DNA from: Meiothermus sp.
Lineage (GTDB): Bacteria > Deinococcota > Deinococci > Deinococcales > Thermaceae
Direction: 5' to 3'
NCBI GenBank assembly: GCA_026004095.1
Contig: BPIL01000009.1
Location: forward strand, 62,001 to 126,000
DNA: 64,000 nucleotides
The notes under the pieces were generated by a model, which was given only the letters and a program-made list of their open reading frames with translations, was not told the DNA's origin and did no database searches. The position numbers were made by a program, and so were the translations under genes. This document shows, piece after piece, positions 42,279-50,111 of this stretch (the first letter of the stretch is position 1; the number at the start of each line of letters is the position of its first letter).

Positions 42279-43760
42279 CTAACGAGCCAGGGTACGGGAA
42301 TAGCGCGAAGCCGCCACCCCGAAGGGCCAGAGGCCCCGGAAAAAGGAGACCAGGCCCGGCAGCAGGATGGCCGTCCAGTGCCACTCTGCAAGCAGGCGGC
42401 CCGGCTCAAGGCCCTTCAGGCCGTCCAGGGCATACCAGACCAGGGACAGCTCCAGGGCCCCCACCCCCAGCAGGGTCCAGCGCTTCCACCCCTGGGGCTC
42501 CCCGTACAGGGCGAGGAAGCGAAGGAGCAGCCCGCCGATCAGCAGCAGGAGCCACACGCTCTCGGGGCCGGGCCGCTGTAGCACCAGCCAGAGCAGCATG
42601 ACCAGCTCCGGCAGGAAGACCGCCCGCCAGGCCCCCTGCCCCGGGGAGGGTTTTGGCGGCGGCCCGGGGGGAACCAGCTCCACCGTGAAGGCGGGCGGGG
42701 CCGGGGTGCGGCCCTCGGCCACCTCCGCTCCCTTCAGGCGGTAGCGCCCCTCCTTGGGCTGGATCACCGGCGGGGCGGCGGTGCGGTTGTAGAGCCACCC
42801 CGCCACCTGATCCACCTCCGTCTCGTCGAGCCAGGGCTTGCCCCGCAGGTAGTCCAGGATGGCCGCCTCGTCCCGCAGGGCCAGCACCCCCTCCACCCGG
42901 CCCTGGGGCTCCTTCAGGCCGGGGGCCCGCACCACCGGGATGGCCGGGATGGCGCCCTGCGAGTCCTCCCGCACCCGCCGGGCTTCGGTCTCGGCAACCA
43001 GGGGGTGCTCGGCCACCGCCAGCACCCCCACCGGGCCGACGTAGAAGGTGGCGGGGATTCCCTCCAGCGCGACCCGTCGCAGCCGGTGCGCCGATCCCTG
43101 GGGGGCCGCGCTGGGCCTCGAGGGGGGCTCGTCCGCGCCCGGGGGCTGGGTCAGGAGCCGCACCGCCAGGGCGATCTGCTCCGGGGAGAGCCGGGGACGG
43201 CCCCAGCGGATGCGTGCCTCCACCCCGTCGGCCCGCCGGGCTGCTTTGACCGGGAGCCGGGGGAAGCGGGTGACCAGCCGCACCTCGGTGTCCAGCCGGG
43301 CCCGCTCGAGGGCAGCCGGTTCCTGGGCCACCACCCACACCCCGGCGGGGCCTACCCAGACCTCATGGGCCCCCTCCCGCTCCCGCACCCGGTAGACCGG
43401 GCCGGGGGGTTCCAGGGAGGGCTGCCGGGGCGGTGCTTGTTTGTCCCGCAGCGGGTCGCGGGCCTGCGGGGCCGGGCGGCGCCGCGCCACCACCCCCGTG
43501 AGCACCCCCACCGCCTCCCGCCCGGCCTGATCCACCTGCTCCCAGGAGGGCATGGGCATCTCCACCGGCTTGCCGTGAACCACCTTGTTGCGCAGGCGGA
43601 GAAACCGCCGCACCCGGCGCAATTCCGGCTCGTCCAGGAGGTGCTTGACCTGATCCAGCAGCTCCCCGGCGCCCCTGGCTGGCCCCCGGGCCCCTAGCTG
43701 CTCCAGCAGGCGCTCCACCTGCTGGCCGTACTCGATGGCGATGTCTCTGATGCTGGCCAT
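42279..43760 (-). CDS. HEPN-like / NERD-like membrane protein
   Basis: 493 residues. ~1-95: helical, with RRFLRLRNKVVHG, a HEPN-type R57-x4-H62 motif. ~115-330: two divergent repeats built around VGPAGVWVVAQEP and VGPVGVLAVAEHP, each followed by a polar stretch; the second ends GVLALRDEAAILDYLRGKPWLDETEVDQVAGWL, like the tail of a NERD nuclease-related domain. ~390-490: three or four membrane helices. The combination suggests a membrane-anchored RNA/DNA-targeting defence protein, but the NERD catalytic E-x-K is not clear. Function is inferred. Confidence 0.6.
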   Translation of the reverse strand: MASIRDIAIEYGQQVERLLEQLGARGPARGAGELLDQVKHLLDEPELRRVRRFLRLRNKVVHGKPVEMPMPSWEQVDQAGREAVGVLTGVVARRRPAPQARDPLRDKQAPPRQPSLEPPGPVYRVREREGAHEVWVGPAGVWVVAQEPAALERARLDTEVRLVTRFPRLPVKAARRADGVEARIRWGRPRLSPEQIALAVRLLTQPPGADEPPSRPSAAPQGSAHRLRRVALEGIPATFYVGPVGVLAVAEHPLVAETEARRVREDSQGAIPAIPVVRAPGLKEPQGRVEGVLALRDEAAILDYLRGKPWLDETEVDQVAGWLYNRTAAPPVIQPKEGRYRLKGAEVAEGRTPAPPAFTVELVPPGPPPKPSPGQGAWRAVFLPELVMLLWLVLQRPGPESVWLLLLIGGLLLRFLALYGEPQGWKRWTLLGVGALELSLVWYALDGLKGLEPGRLLAEWHWTAILLPGLVSFFRGLWPFGVAASRYSRTLAR

Positions 43761-43779
43761 GTGGTTATCTTTGCCTTGC

Positions 43780-44493
43780 TCAACTTTCCTGCAACAATTC
43801 CGCCTGTTCCACCGGGCTCTCCTCGCCGTCCTCGCTTGGCGGCTGCCGTTCCCACTCCTCAGGGGTGGGCAGCTCTTCCGCCGTGAACAGGGGGCCTTTC
43901 AGGATGCGATCCAGCAGGTCTTCCTGCTTCGGGTAGCTTTTGAGGGTCTCCTCGAGCACCCACACCAGCTCCAGCAGCTCGCGGCTGAGGTCGGCGCTCC
44001 ACTGGGGGGGCTGGATCCCGTCCAGCGGGCCGCTCTTGCGACCGCCGGGGTTCTGCCTGCGCCGGTCCAGCCAGTTGCGCAGGGGGTAGAAGTTGCCGAT
44101 GCGGAAGTCCCATGCCTCCGGGGCCACCGCCTCCACCGCCCCGTCCCCCACCTGCAGGGTGCGGGTATTGGGGTCGTAGGCGTGGGCAGCGGGGTAGCTG
44201 CTGGGGTCCTTTTTCCAGCGGGCCGTTCCCTGGAAGGTGCGGAAGTCCCCCACGTGGGTGTAGCGCTCCCCGTAGGTGTGCAGCCAGAGGAGCCGCTCCC
44301 CCATTTCCACCGCCTCCTGAAAGAGCCCCGGGTCTTTGGTCAGGGGCAACCGGGGCCGGTCGTGGCGCAGCGCCTCGCTGAAGCGCCCGGTGTAGCCGGG
44401 GTGGGCCAGCAGGGCGTAGACGTAGGCGGCGAGGGCTTCGGGGAAAGCCGGGCCAGCACCTCCTTGAGGGTGTGGGGGTCCTCAATGCGCCGC
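43780..44493 (-). pseudogene. Type ISP restriction-modification enzyme, C-terminal remnant, frameshifted
   Basis: Residues from LPLTKDPGLFQEAVEMGERLLWLHTYGERY to PLFTAEELPTPEEW match the C-terminal specificity end of type ISP (LlaBIII-like) enzymes. The first ~13 codons (MRRIEDPHTLKEVLARL) are in another frame, and the reading shifts near 44455 to FPEALAAYVYALLAHPGYTGRF. Only ~220 of the usual ~1,500 residues remain, with no helicase or methylase motif, so it cannot be a working enzyme. GGCGAGG precedes the ATG, so it may still be translated. Confidence 0.7.
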
Positions 44494-44871
44494 ATCCTCG
44501 CCTCCCTCCTTCGCCAGGTCCTCCAGGGAGAGGGTGTTGACCCGCCGGTCCACCCCCCGGTGCATCCAGGGCTGTAGCTGGATGTGGCGGAACCACTCCT
44601 CCACGCTGGGGATGAAGCCCAGGTCCTCCCGCACGTGCTGCTCCCCGATGAGCCGCACCGGGACCTCCTTGCCCTGGGAGTTGCGCACGGTAACCCCGAA
44701 GACCCGCTCGGCCTCGAAGATCCCCTGGGCGTGGTGGCGCAGTGCCCGGTGCCGGGGGTCGCACATCAGCTCCTTGCTGGCGTCGAACCAGCTATGGATG
44801 GCCAGGTAGTCCTCCGGCACGCCGCCGAAGCGTCGTGCTGAGGAGAGGGCGTGGTGGTAGGGATGGCTCAT
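44482..44871 (-). CDS. DUF6915-like protein, copy 1
   Basis: 129 residues, starting MSHPYHHALSSARRFGG and containing RHHAQGIFEAERVFG and VPVRLIGEQHVREDLG. His-rich helical N-terminus. A near-identical second copy lies at 63533-63919. It overlaps the upstream DUF6878-like gene by 4 nt (ATGA). Small phage/plasmid accessory family without assigned function. Confidence 0.75.
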   Translation of the reverse strand: MSHPYHHALSSARRFGGVPEDYLAIHSWFDASKELMCDPRHRALRHHAQGIFEAERVFGVTVRNSQGKEVPVRLIGEQHVREDLGFIPSVEEWFRHIQLQPWMHRGVDRRVNTLSLEDLAKEGGEDAAH

Positions 44872-45197
44872 GCTGTGTCCTCCTCTTCCACTTCCAGTTC
44901 GTAGCTGCTGGTCTCGTAATCCACGTAGCGGGTGTTTACCTCGAGTTCGGCCTTTCCGTTTTCCACGTCGATGACGATTTCCCCGAAGGCCCCTTCGTCG
45001 TCGAAGGTGACCCCCTGGCGATCCAGGATCTCGAAGGCCAGGGCGCAGAGATCCTTTTTCAGCTCAGCTACCGCTACAGCCTGGTTGTTCGCGTCGAAGA
45101 AGTCGATGTTCTCGATGTCCCCGCTGTCCCCTGCGCCGTCGAAGCGGATGACGACCAGGGCGACCCCTTTGTTCTTGAGCTGTTCCATCAGTTTCAT
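44868..45197 (-). CDS. DUF6878-like protein, copy 1
   Basis: 109 residues from ATG 45197. VALVVIRFDGAGDSGDIENIDFFD, LAFEILDRQGVTFDDEGAFGEIVIDVENG and an ending VNTRYVDYETSSYELEVEEE; very acidic. The window's right-hand edge holds the end of a close relative in the same gene order. It pairs with the DUF6915-like gene. Confidence 0.7.
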   Translation of the reverse strand: MKLMEQLKNKGVALVVIRFDGAGDSGDIENIDFFDANNQAVAVAELKKDLCALAFEILDRQGVTFDDEGAFGEIVIDVENGKAELEVNTRYVDYETSSYELEVEEEDTA

Positions 45198-45221
45198 GCC
45201 TTCCTCCTTCGCTCCGACCAA

Positions 45222-45243
45222 GGGGGCGGCTTCTGCCGCCCCC
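45222..45243. repeat. GC-rich intergenic hairpin, family A
   Basis: GGGGGCGGC-TTCT-GCCGCCCCC between two DUF6878-like genes. Same hairpin type as at 46824, 46860, 51181, 55598, 55822, 57590, 58008 and 58647. Confidence 0.7.
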
Positions 45244-45257
45244 AGGGGAAACCTCGC

Positions 45258-45608
45258 TCAGCCTTCTACCAGCCTTCCGTCCTGCAGCCGGAAGCTCTCC
45301 ACGAAGGTGAAGACGTGGCGTTGGTGTACCACCACCTCCAGAGCCCGCCCTTCCACGTTGAAGACGACCTGGCCGAAGGCCCCTTCCTCGCGGAAGTCGG
45401 CCTGGCTTTCCAGGAGCGCCTCCCAGGCCAGGTCTTCCAGGGCTTGCCGCGTCTGGTTGTCGCAGTGGACTTTTTTCCGCCCTTCCTCTTCCTCCCGGAA
45501 GTCCGGGTAGCAGCGTACGTGCGTGAGGTTGATGTCCCCGTTTTTCCCCCTGAAACCCACGCGGGCCTCGAGGATTCCCTTTGCCTTGAGCCGATCAAAG
45601 ATTTCCAT
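45258..45608 (-). CDS. DUF6878-like protein, second paralogue
   Basis: 116 residues. GFRGKNGDINLTHVRCYPDF and LAWEALLESQADFREEGAFGQVVFNVEG align with the neighbouring 109-residue protein (GDSGDIENIDFFD; DDEGAFGEIVIDVENG), so the two are tandem paralogues diverged in their ends. GAGGAGTC precedes ATG. Confidence 0.65.
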   Translation of the reverse strand: MEIFDRLKAKGILEARVGFRGKNGDINLTHVRCYPDFREEEEGRKKVHCDNQTRQALEDLAWEALLESQADFREEGAFGQVVFNVEGRALEVVVHQRHVFTFVESFRLQDGRLVEG

Positions 45609-45614
45609 GACTCC

Positions 45615-45848
45615 TCACTCCCGGAAGCGAAGTTCGGGGGCCTCCGCCAGGAGGTCCTGTCCCAACAGCCACTCCCGCTCCCCCTGGCTGAGGGGGAGCT
45701 CGAGCGCCCCCAGGCCGAAGCGGCCCGCCACCAGTTCCACCAGCCGGGGCACCGTCCACCCCGGGCTGTCCTCGTCGAGGGCGTCCCCGAAGGAAACCAC
45801 CGCTGGGGTGGCGTCGTACTCCTCCACGATTTTGTTCAGATCGTACAT
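45615..45848 (-). CDS. Small protein, DATP-motif family, copy 1
   Basis: 77 residues: EYDATPAVVSFGDALDEDSPGW...LVAGRFGLGALELPLSQGE. The protein at 50558 carries a related block (VDATPTVKSFADAMGEEEEW...VFGPEALGRPLTPTH). TCCTCC-type ribosome site upstream of ATG 45848. Unknown function. Confidence 0.6.
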   Translation of the reverse strand: MYDLNKIVEEYDATPAVVSFGDALDEDSPGWTVPRLVELVAGRFGLGALELPLSQGEREWLLGQDLLAEAPELRFRE

Positions 45849-45858
45849 GGTTTCCTCC

Positions 45859-46290
45859 TCAACGGGCGAGCATGGCTTCCACCGCTTCGCCCAGCCTCCG
45901 CGCCCAGGGGACCTCCCGCCAGTCCTTGGGGGTTACCCGCTTGGAGTGCTTCTCCGGGCGGAAGCCTTCCTCCAAGGAGGCATCCCACCAGGATTCGCGG
46001 GTGCGCCAGCACTCGATTACTCCGTCCTCGCGGATGCGGTACCAGTAGTCGAGATCCGGTGCCCAGTAGGGCATCAACCCGTACCCCAGCACCTCGCCGG
46101 GATCGTCGCTCCGGCCGAAGGCCATCACCAGCCGGGCCAGCAGGTACTCGGGGTCCCACCCCCGGCGCTTCAGAAAGCCCTTCACGAAGGGCTCCACCAC
46201 CGGCAGCACCCCTATCGGGTAGCCGTCGGAGTGCTTGTACAGCTTGACCTCTTCCAACCCCTCCACCACGATTTGGGCTCTGGTGCTCAT
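45859..46290 (-). CDS. Conserved plasmid/phage-type protein (143 aa)
   Basis: Starts MSTRAQIVVEGLEEVKLYKHSDGYPIGVLP at ATG 46290, overlapping the upstream stop by 4 nt. YKHSDGYP followed by PFVKGFLKRRGWDPEYLLARLV is a pattern I associate with small phage-encoded proteins, without a known role. Trp/Tyr-rich middle. Confidence 0.65.
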   Translation of the reverse strand: MSTRAQIVVEGLEEVKLYKHSDGYPIGVLPVVEPFVKGFLKRRGWDPEYLLARLVMAFGRSDDPGEVLGYGLMPYWAPDLDYWYRIREDGVIECWRTRESWWDASLEEGFRPEKHSKRVTPKDWREVPWARRLGEAVEAMLAR

Positions 46291-46799
46291 GCCGCCTCCT
46301 TCCAGGCCCGCTCGAGTTCCTCCTCGAGGGCCTCTTCCAAAAGCCTCCGGGCGGCCTCCTGTGCCGCCTCCTTCACCGCGTCCTCGCCGATGAACCCCCC
46401 GCAGGAGTCCTCCCGGTCCCCCACCCGCACGGTGTAGCTCCAGCAATCCCCCTCCATCCAGCGGTTGTACTCCTCAAGCAGGGCGCTGGCCTGCTCAAGG
46501 GTCGGGCGACGACCCCAATACTTCCGGTTCAGCAGCAAAAGCCCGAAAAACCCGCTGTCCCAGGGGTCGCTGAAGGGGTTACCCTCTTCGCTGGCCCGCA
46601 GCACCACCCCCGAGTGGATGTAGGCGTAGACCGGGAAAACCTTCCAGCCCTCCTCTTTGGCCCAGGCCCGGGCCGCCTCCGGGGTGGGGAAGTCGTGCGT
46701 ACCCCGGTAGCGGCGGTGAAACACCACCAGCCGCTCTTCGTAAGGATCAAAGGGGCAGGGAGTGTCGGGGTCTTGAGCGAACTCGATCTCGATCTGCAT
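46287..46799 (-). CDS. Hypothetical acidic protein (170 aa)
   Basis: From ATG 46799 (GAAGGAGGAAGT upstream). N-terminal MQIEIEFAQDPDTPCPFDPYEERLVVFHRRYRG, a C-terminal helix rich in Glu/Ala (KEAAQEAARRLLEEALEEEL). Its upstream region holds two tandem family A hairpins. Not recognised. Confidence 0.6.
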   Translation of the reverse strand: MQIEIEFAQDPDTPCPFDPYEERLVVFHRRYRGTHDFPTPEAARAWAKEEGWKVFPVYAYIHSGVVLRASEEGNPFSDPWDSGFFGLLLLNRKYWGRRPTLEQASALLEEYNRWMEGDCWSYTVRVGDREDSCGGFIGEDAVKEAAQEAARRLLEEALEEELERAWKEAA

Positions 46800-46823
46800 A
46801 CTTCCTCCTTCAGCAAAAGAAAC

Positions 46824-46879
46824 GGGGCGCTTTAGCGCCCCCTGGTCGCACGAAAGAATGGGGCGGCCTCTGCCGCCCC
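46824..46879. repeat. Two tandem GC-rich hairpins, family A
   Basis: GGGGCGC-TT-TAGCGCCCC-like stem at 46824-46841 and GGGGCGGC-CTCT-GCCGCCCC at 46860-46879. On the minus strand each is followed by a T-rich run (TTTCTTTTG and TTCTTTC), so they may act as terminators. Confidence 0.7.
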
Positions 46880-46884
46880 CTGGT

Positions 46885-47349
46885 TCAGCCCTTCGTCGCC
46901 AGCAGCGCCTGCACCATCTCAAAGCGGCTGCGGGCGACCTCGGCCTGGGCCTTGGCCCGGGTGAGCCGCTCCTCGGCCAGGCGCAGGTTCTGGTAGTGCT
47001 CGGCCAGCAGGCTGCGGACATGGGCCTCCCGCTCCTCGGCGTTCTTGCCCTGGATGCGCCCCTCCAGGATGGCCTGGCTGCGAACCGCCTCCAGGGCCTC
47101 GCGGTAGCGGTCGCGAGCGATCTGGGCGTCGGCCTGCTCGTGGAGGGCCTCCTCGATCCCCTCGAGGATCTCCTCCAGATCCACCAGCCGGGTGGGCACC
47201 AGGCGGCTGCGGTAGCGGTTGATGAAGAACTTGTAGAGGTTGCCCTCCACCCGGTTCAGGTCGCGGGCCTCCTCGTCGGTCAGCAAAGCCAGGTGGGTGG
47301 CCCCTTCCAGGGTTTGGGATTCCAGGTTGACGCCAAACAGTACGCTCAT
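46885..47349 (-). CDS. Coiled-coil protein of unknown function (154 aa)
   Basis: From ATG 47349, overlapping the upstream gene by 4 nt. Residues ~45-150 are long charged helices (NRYRSRLVPTRLVDLEEILEGIEEALHEQ, RLAEERLTRAKAQAEVARSRFE), i.e. a coiled coil. Not recognised. Confidence 0.6.
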   Translation of the reverse strand: MSVLFGVNLESQTLEGATHLALLTDEEARDLNRVEGNLYKFFINRYRSRLVPTRLVDLEEILEGIEEALHEQADAQIARDRYREALEAVRSQAILEGRIQGKNAEEREAHVRSLLAEHYQNLRLAEERLTRAKAQAEVARSRFEMVQALLATKG

Positions 47350-47717
47350 GCAGCCTCCTTTTCGACAGACATGACCAGTTGCTCGATGGGGACGTTGAAA
47401 ACCAGATCCCCGCCGGGCGTCAGCAGGGTGACGTGGGTGGGCCAGTCCCACTCAGGGTCGCGCACCACCTCCAGAACCTCGGCGGGCCGGGGGCGGATGA
47501 CCCGGGTGCCGGGGCCGACCTGCCAGGGGCGCAGGGTGGCCTCGAGGAGTTGCAGGTCGCGCTCAGGGGTGCAATACCAGGCCACCCCCTGTTGCCAGAA
47601 GACCCAGCTCCCCTCCTCCTGGGGTGAGGGGTGGGGCAGCGGCCAGGCCAGGCCAAAGCTGCCGGGCTGGGGTGCCTCGGTGGGTCGGAGCCAGAGGGCG
47701 CGGCGGGCGATGGGCAT
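47346..47717 (-). CDS. Hypothetical protein (123 aa)
   Basis: From ATG 47717 with AAGGAGGT upstream; N-terminal MPIARRALWLRPTEAPQPG, Trp-rich beta pattern. A long inverted repeat (family B) lies 25-70 nt before the start. Not recognised. Confidence 0.55.
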   Translation of the reverse strand: MPIARRALWLRPTEAPQPGSFGLAWPLPHPSPQEEGSWVFWQQGVAWYCTPERDLQLLEATLRPWQVGPGTRVIRPRPAEVLEVVRDPEWDWPTHVTLLTPGGDLVFNVPIEQLVMSVEKEAA

Positions 47718-47741
47718 GAGACCTCCTTGGGGTGAAAACAC

Positions 47742-47787
47742 CTTGCCCCCTATCCAGAAACTTAGGGGCTGGGTAGGGGGCAAGAAA
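47742..47787. repeat. Long inverted repeat, family B
   Basis: CTTGCCCCCTA and TAGGGGGCAAG arms separated by ~22 nt. Related copies at 59206-59256, 59630-59672 and 63478-63523. Confidence 0.65.
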
Positions 47788-47796
47788 CTGAATGAG

Positions 47797-48174
47797 CTAC
47801 TGCATGACCTGCCAGAAAAGCCGCATGTTGATGGGGTAAAACGTGATGAAGAAGGGCTGTTCTGGCTCGAGGTAAACGCTTGTGGAAAGGTCGTCTACCT
47901 CTATCCGGGCATAACCGTGGCGATGCTTGAGCGCTTCCTCCAGCACCTCGCGTAACTGCATCATCTGCGCCGGGGTTTCGATCCGGTTGACGGGTTCGAA
48001 ATCCCAATTCCGTGTGGCTTGCCGGTTAACCTGATGGAAAGCCTCCCAGATCTGGGGGGGCTCGAGGGAAGCCTTAACCTGAGAACCATCCGGGCCTTCC
48101 AGAACCACCTGCGTTCCGTGTACGAAGGCGCGTATTCCACCGGCAGAGATCTGTTCCAACTGTTCGAGCCGCAT
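47797..48174 (-). CDS. Hypothetical protein (125 aa)
   Basis: Begins MRLEQLEQISAGGIRAFVHGTQVVLEG; helical middle (AQMMQLREVLEEALKHRHGYARIEVD). It follows the next upstream gene by 8 nt. Not recognised. Confidence 0.55.
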   Translation of the reverse strand: MRLEQLEQISAGGIRAFVHGTQVVLEGPDGSQVKASLEPPQIWEAFHQVNRQATRNWDFEPVNRIETPAQMMQLREVLEEALKHRHGYARIEVDDLSTSVYLEPEQPFFITFYPINMRLFWQVMQ

Positions 48175-48182
48175 AAACCAAC

Positions 48183-48491
48183 CTAGACTGCTGCAAACGC
48201 TTCTTCTGAAGTATTATCCTGAATGTCTGTCCAATCAATACTCGGCCAGTACATCACGGTGCGAAAGCCCAGGGTGTCGGTGCGGAAATTCGCAACCAGC
48301 GCTTGCAGCCCGTCCAGGGCCTGGTCTGCCGGGAGGTGCTCGCGGGCGCTCTCGAAGAGTTGGTGGATGCCCTCTGATACATCATCCACGGCCAGGGCCG
48401 GGCATTGCTGGCCGTACATACCCCGCCCGCTATAAGGGCGGAGGGAGGGGCAGTTTTTCAGGATTTCCAGGGTGGTGCTGTTTGTGTACAT
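48183..48491 (-). CDS. Hypothetical protein (102 aa)
   Basis: Begins MYTNSTTLEILKNCPSLRPYSGRGMYG with GAGGAT upstream; acidic, Trp-containing end. Its start is divergent from the RNA candidate at 48597. Not recognised. Confidence 0.55.
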   Translation of the reverse strand: MYTNSTTLEILKNCPSLRPYSGRGMYGQQCPALAVDDVSEGIHQLFESAREHLPADQALDGLQALVANFRTDTLGFRTVMYWPSIDWTDIQDNTSEEAFAAV

Positions 48492-48560
48492 AGATCCTCC
48501 TCGTGCTTTTTATCGAGGTTCTTCCCCGACCATAGGTTGGTGACGTTTACTCGAAGGAGG

Positions 48561-48589
48561 TTGACATTTTCTCTTGTTTATGATTTAAT
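48561..48589 (+). promoter_or_regulatory. Consensus sigma-70-type promoter
   Basis: TTGACA (48561-48566), 17-nt spacer, TTTAAT (48584-48589). The best -35/-10 pair in the window; no open frame follows it. Confidence 0.7.
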
Positions 48590-48596
48590 CCCGTTG

Positions 48597-48819
48597 AGCC
48601 ACCCGCTTCCAACAGGGTTGAATGTTGGAAGAAAGGCTTAGGGATACCCATCAACCTGGGGCCACTCTTCTATGCGAAGGTGGTGGGCAGGAGTCGAGCC
48701 CAAAAAACGACCGGTTCAATGCGGGAGCCCTTATTGGACTCCCGCTGCCTTCTCTGTGCTAGCCCGAGAAGGGCCGTGGGCGGGGGATATTATCTATCCC
48801 CCGCCCTTCCCTTTTTAAT
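48597..48819 (+). ncRNA. Candidate small structured RNA (~220 nt)
   Basis: A strong promoter (48561-48589) is followed by noncoding, hairpin-rich sequence: CTTCCAACA/TGTTGGAAG (48606-48631), GCGGGAG/CTCCCGC (~48721-48748), and a terminator stem GGGCGGGGGATA/TATCCCCCGCCC followed by TTCCCTTTTT (~48778-48819). No ORF of note on either strand. Size is like 6S RNA or a plasmid regulatory RNA; I recognise neither. Confidence 0.5.
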
Positions 48820-49027
48820 TAGCTACATGCGCTGAAGCCAGCTTGATCAAGGTCTCTTCATCGAGGGGCTGCTGCCACAGCCGGGTGGCTTCCTCCCCTC
48901 TTGCAATGGGCACCACCCGGTGGCGCTTGCGGTCAGGGAAGATGACCGCCAGCTCAGGCTGCCCGTGATCCGGGGCCTTCTCCAGGTACGACAACCCGAT
49001 CCGCTTCAGTTCCCGGTACTGCCGCAT
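48815..49027 (-). CDS. Small DHGQPELAV-family protein, copy 1
   Basis: 70 residues from ATG 49027. IGLSYLEKAPDHGQPELAV, FPDRKRHRVVPIARGEEATRLWQQPL. A full paralogue is at 55348 and a decayed one at 51232. It overlaps the upstream zinc-ribbon gene by 74 nt in another frame. Basic core; unknown function. Confidence 0.6.
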   Translation of the reverse strand: MRQYRELKRIGLSYLEKAPDHGQPELAVIFPDRKRHRVVPIARGEEATRLWQQPLDEETLIKLASAHVAN

Positions 49028-49184
49028 CCTCCACCTCCACCGTCCCGCTGCCGCCGCAGACCGGGCAGCGGTACTCGTAATCGTCGGGCAGGTAGGCTCC
49101 CAGGCTGGCGCTGTAGTAACCGGGGCCGCCCACATAGGTTAGGTAGCCTGCCCCGTTGCACTCCGGGCAGGTCTCTAGGTGCAT
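48954..49184 (-). CDS. Zinc-ribbon (DnaJ-type CxxCxGxG) small protein
   Basis: 76 residues from ATG 49184: CPECNGAGYL and CPVCGGSGTV form one DnaJ-like zinc ribbon separated by a Tyr/Gly-rich loop. The C-terminal 25 residues overlap the next gene and may not matter. It overlaps the upstream gene by 10 nt. Likely a protein- or nucleic-acid-binding adaptor. Confidence 0.6.
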   Translation of the reverse strand: MHLETCPECNGAGYLTYVGGPGYYSASLGAYLPDDYEYRCPVCGGSGTVEVEDAAVPGTEADRVVVPGEGPGSRAA

Positions 49185-49396
49185 GGGTCGTCCCCCATCT
49201 CCTCGGCCATTTCGTTGATCTGGCAGTGGTACTCTTGCAACGCCTGGAACACCTCCTCGGCATCCAGGGTCTTCTGCCTGTCCACCGCCTCGGTCAGGAA
49301 ATCCCCGAGCTTCCACAAGGCATCCTCCTGGAAGAGGCGGGGCTGCCCTTTCAGGCGCTGCAAGACCTTGATCAGCACGTCAATGTTTTCTTCCAT
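49175..49396 (-). CDS. Small helical protein (73 aa)
   Basis: MEENIDVLIKVLQRLKGQPRL, acidic helices; ends DDPCT. Directly downstream of the 124-residue gene (2 nt). Not recognised. Confidence 0.55.
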   Translation of the reverse strand: MEENIDVLIKVLQRLKGQPRLFQEDALWKLGDFLTEAVDRQKTLDAEEVFQALQEYHCQINEMAEEMGDDPCT

Positions 49397-49397
49397 C

Positions 49398-49772
49398 TCA
49401 GAACCTTTCCCTGCGCAGGCGCTCCATGATGGCCCGCTCCTCCGGGGTCAGCGGCAGATCGTCCAAGGGTTTCAGCGGCACAGCCTTCTTTGCCGGGGCG
49501 CTGGGCTGCTTGGATGGGGCAGGCGAAGGCTTCTGCGTACCTGGATTTGCAACGGCACGGCCCTTGGCCCTGGGTGGTTCGGCGGCGCTCTTCTGCCGGG
49601 GCGCCGGGCGGTCGCCCTGGCGCAGGCGCAAGGCGGCCTCCACGGTCTTTTGGGTGCTGCGGATGCCCTGGGCAGCCAGCAGCAGCCGGGCCTGGGCCAC
49701 GGTCAGGCGGCTGCCGTCCGACAGCCGGGCCAGGCAGTCCCGCAGGGCTATAGGGTCGTTGATCCGTCGCAT
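49398..49772 (-). CDS. Small DNA-binding-like protein with Pro/Ala tail
   Basis: 124 residues from ATG 49772 (AAGGAGG 5 nt upstream). ~5-50: SRLTVAQARLLLAAQGIRSTQKTVEAALRLR, a helix-turn-helix-like pattern; ~55-100 a Lys/Pro/Ala linker; ~105-124 a basic helix. Possibly a regulator; family unknown. Confidence 0.55.
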   Translation of the reverse strand: MRRINDPIALRDCLARLSDGSRLTVAQARLLLAAQGIRSTQKTVEAALRLRQGDRPAPRQKSAAEPPRAKGRAVANPGTQKPSPAPSKQPSAPAKKAVPLKPLDDLPLTPEERAIMERLRRERF

Positions 49773-49782
49773 CAAACCTCCT

Positions 49783-50109
49783 TCAAGCGAGGGCGTAGTA
49801 CAGTTCCCACTGGTAGCGGTCTTGGGCGAAGACCTTGCTGTAGGCCAGGCCGATGTGATCGGGGTAGTCGGGGTCGCTGTCCGCGACTTTGAACCAGCGG
49901 ACGAGCGGGCGGTAGTAGCTCTCTCCGAATCGGCTTTCGCACAGGGCAGCCTGCTCGTCGTACCCTGCCTTCAACCCCCGTGCGGCCTCGATGGCCGTGG
50001 GCGTGTCGATCCCACTCAGGCGCATGAGTTGCCGTAGCAGGGCCCGCAAGCTGCCGGTTGCCACGGCAGTTCCGTCAACCCTTATCCAGAGCGATTCTTT
50101 TGTTTGCAT
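49783..50109 (-). CDS. Hypothetical protein (108 aa)
   Basis: Starts MQTKESLWIRVDGTAVATG at ATG 50109, 2 nt after the upstream stop. Ends YQWELYYALA. Not recognised. Confidence 0.55.
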   Translation of the reverse strand: MQTKESLWIRVDGTAVATGSLRALLRQLMRLSGIDTPTAIEAARGLKAGYDEQAALCESRFGESYYRPLVRWFKVADSDPDYPDHIGLAYSKVFAQDRYQWELYYALA

Positions 50110-50111
50110 CG

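Noticed and set aside
44742..46247. Plus-strand open frame of 501 codons
   Set aside because: It runs antisense through several small minus-strand genes that have ribosome sites and paralogues; the product is low-complexity and Arg/Ser/Pro-rich.
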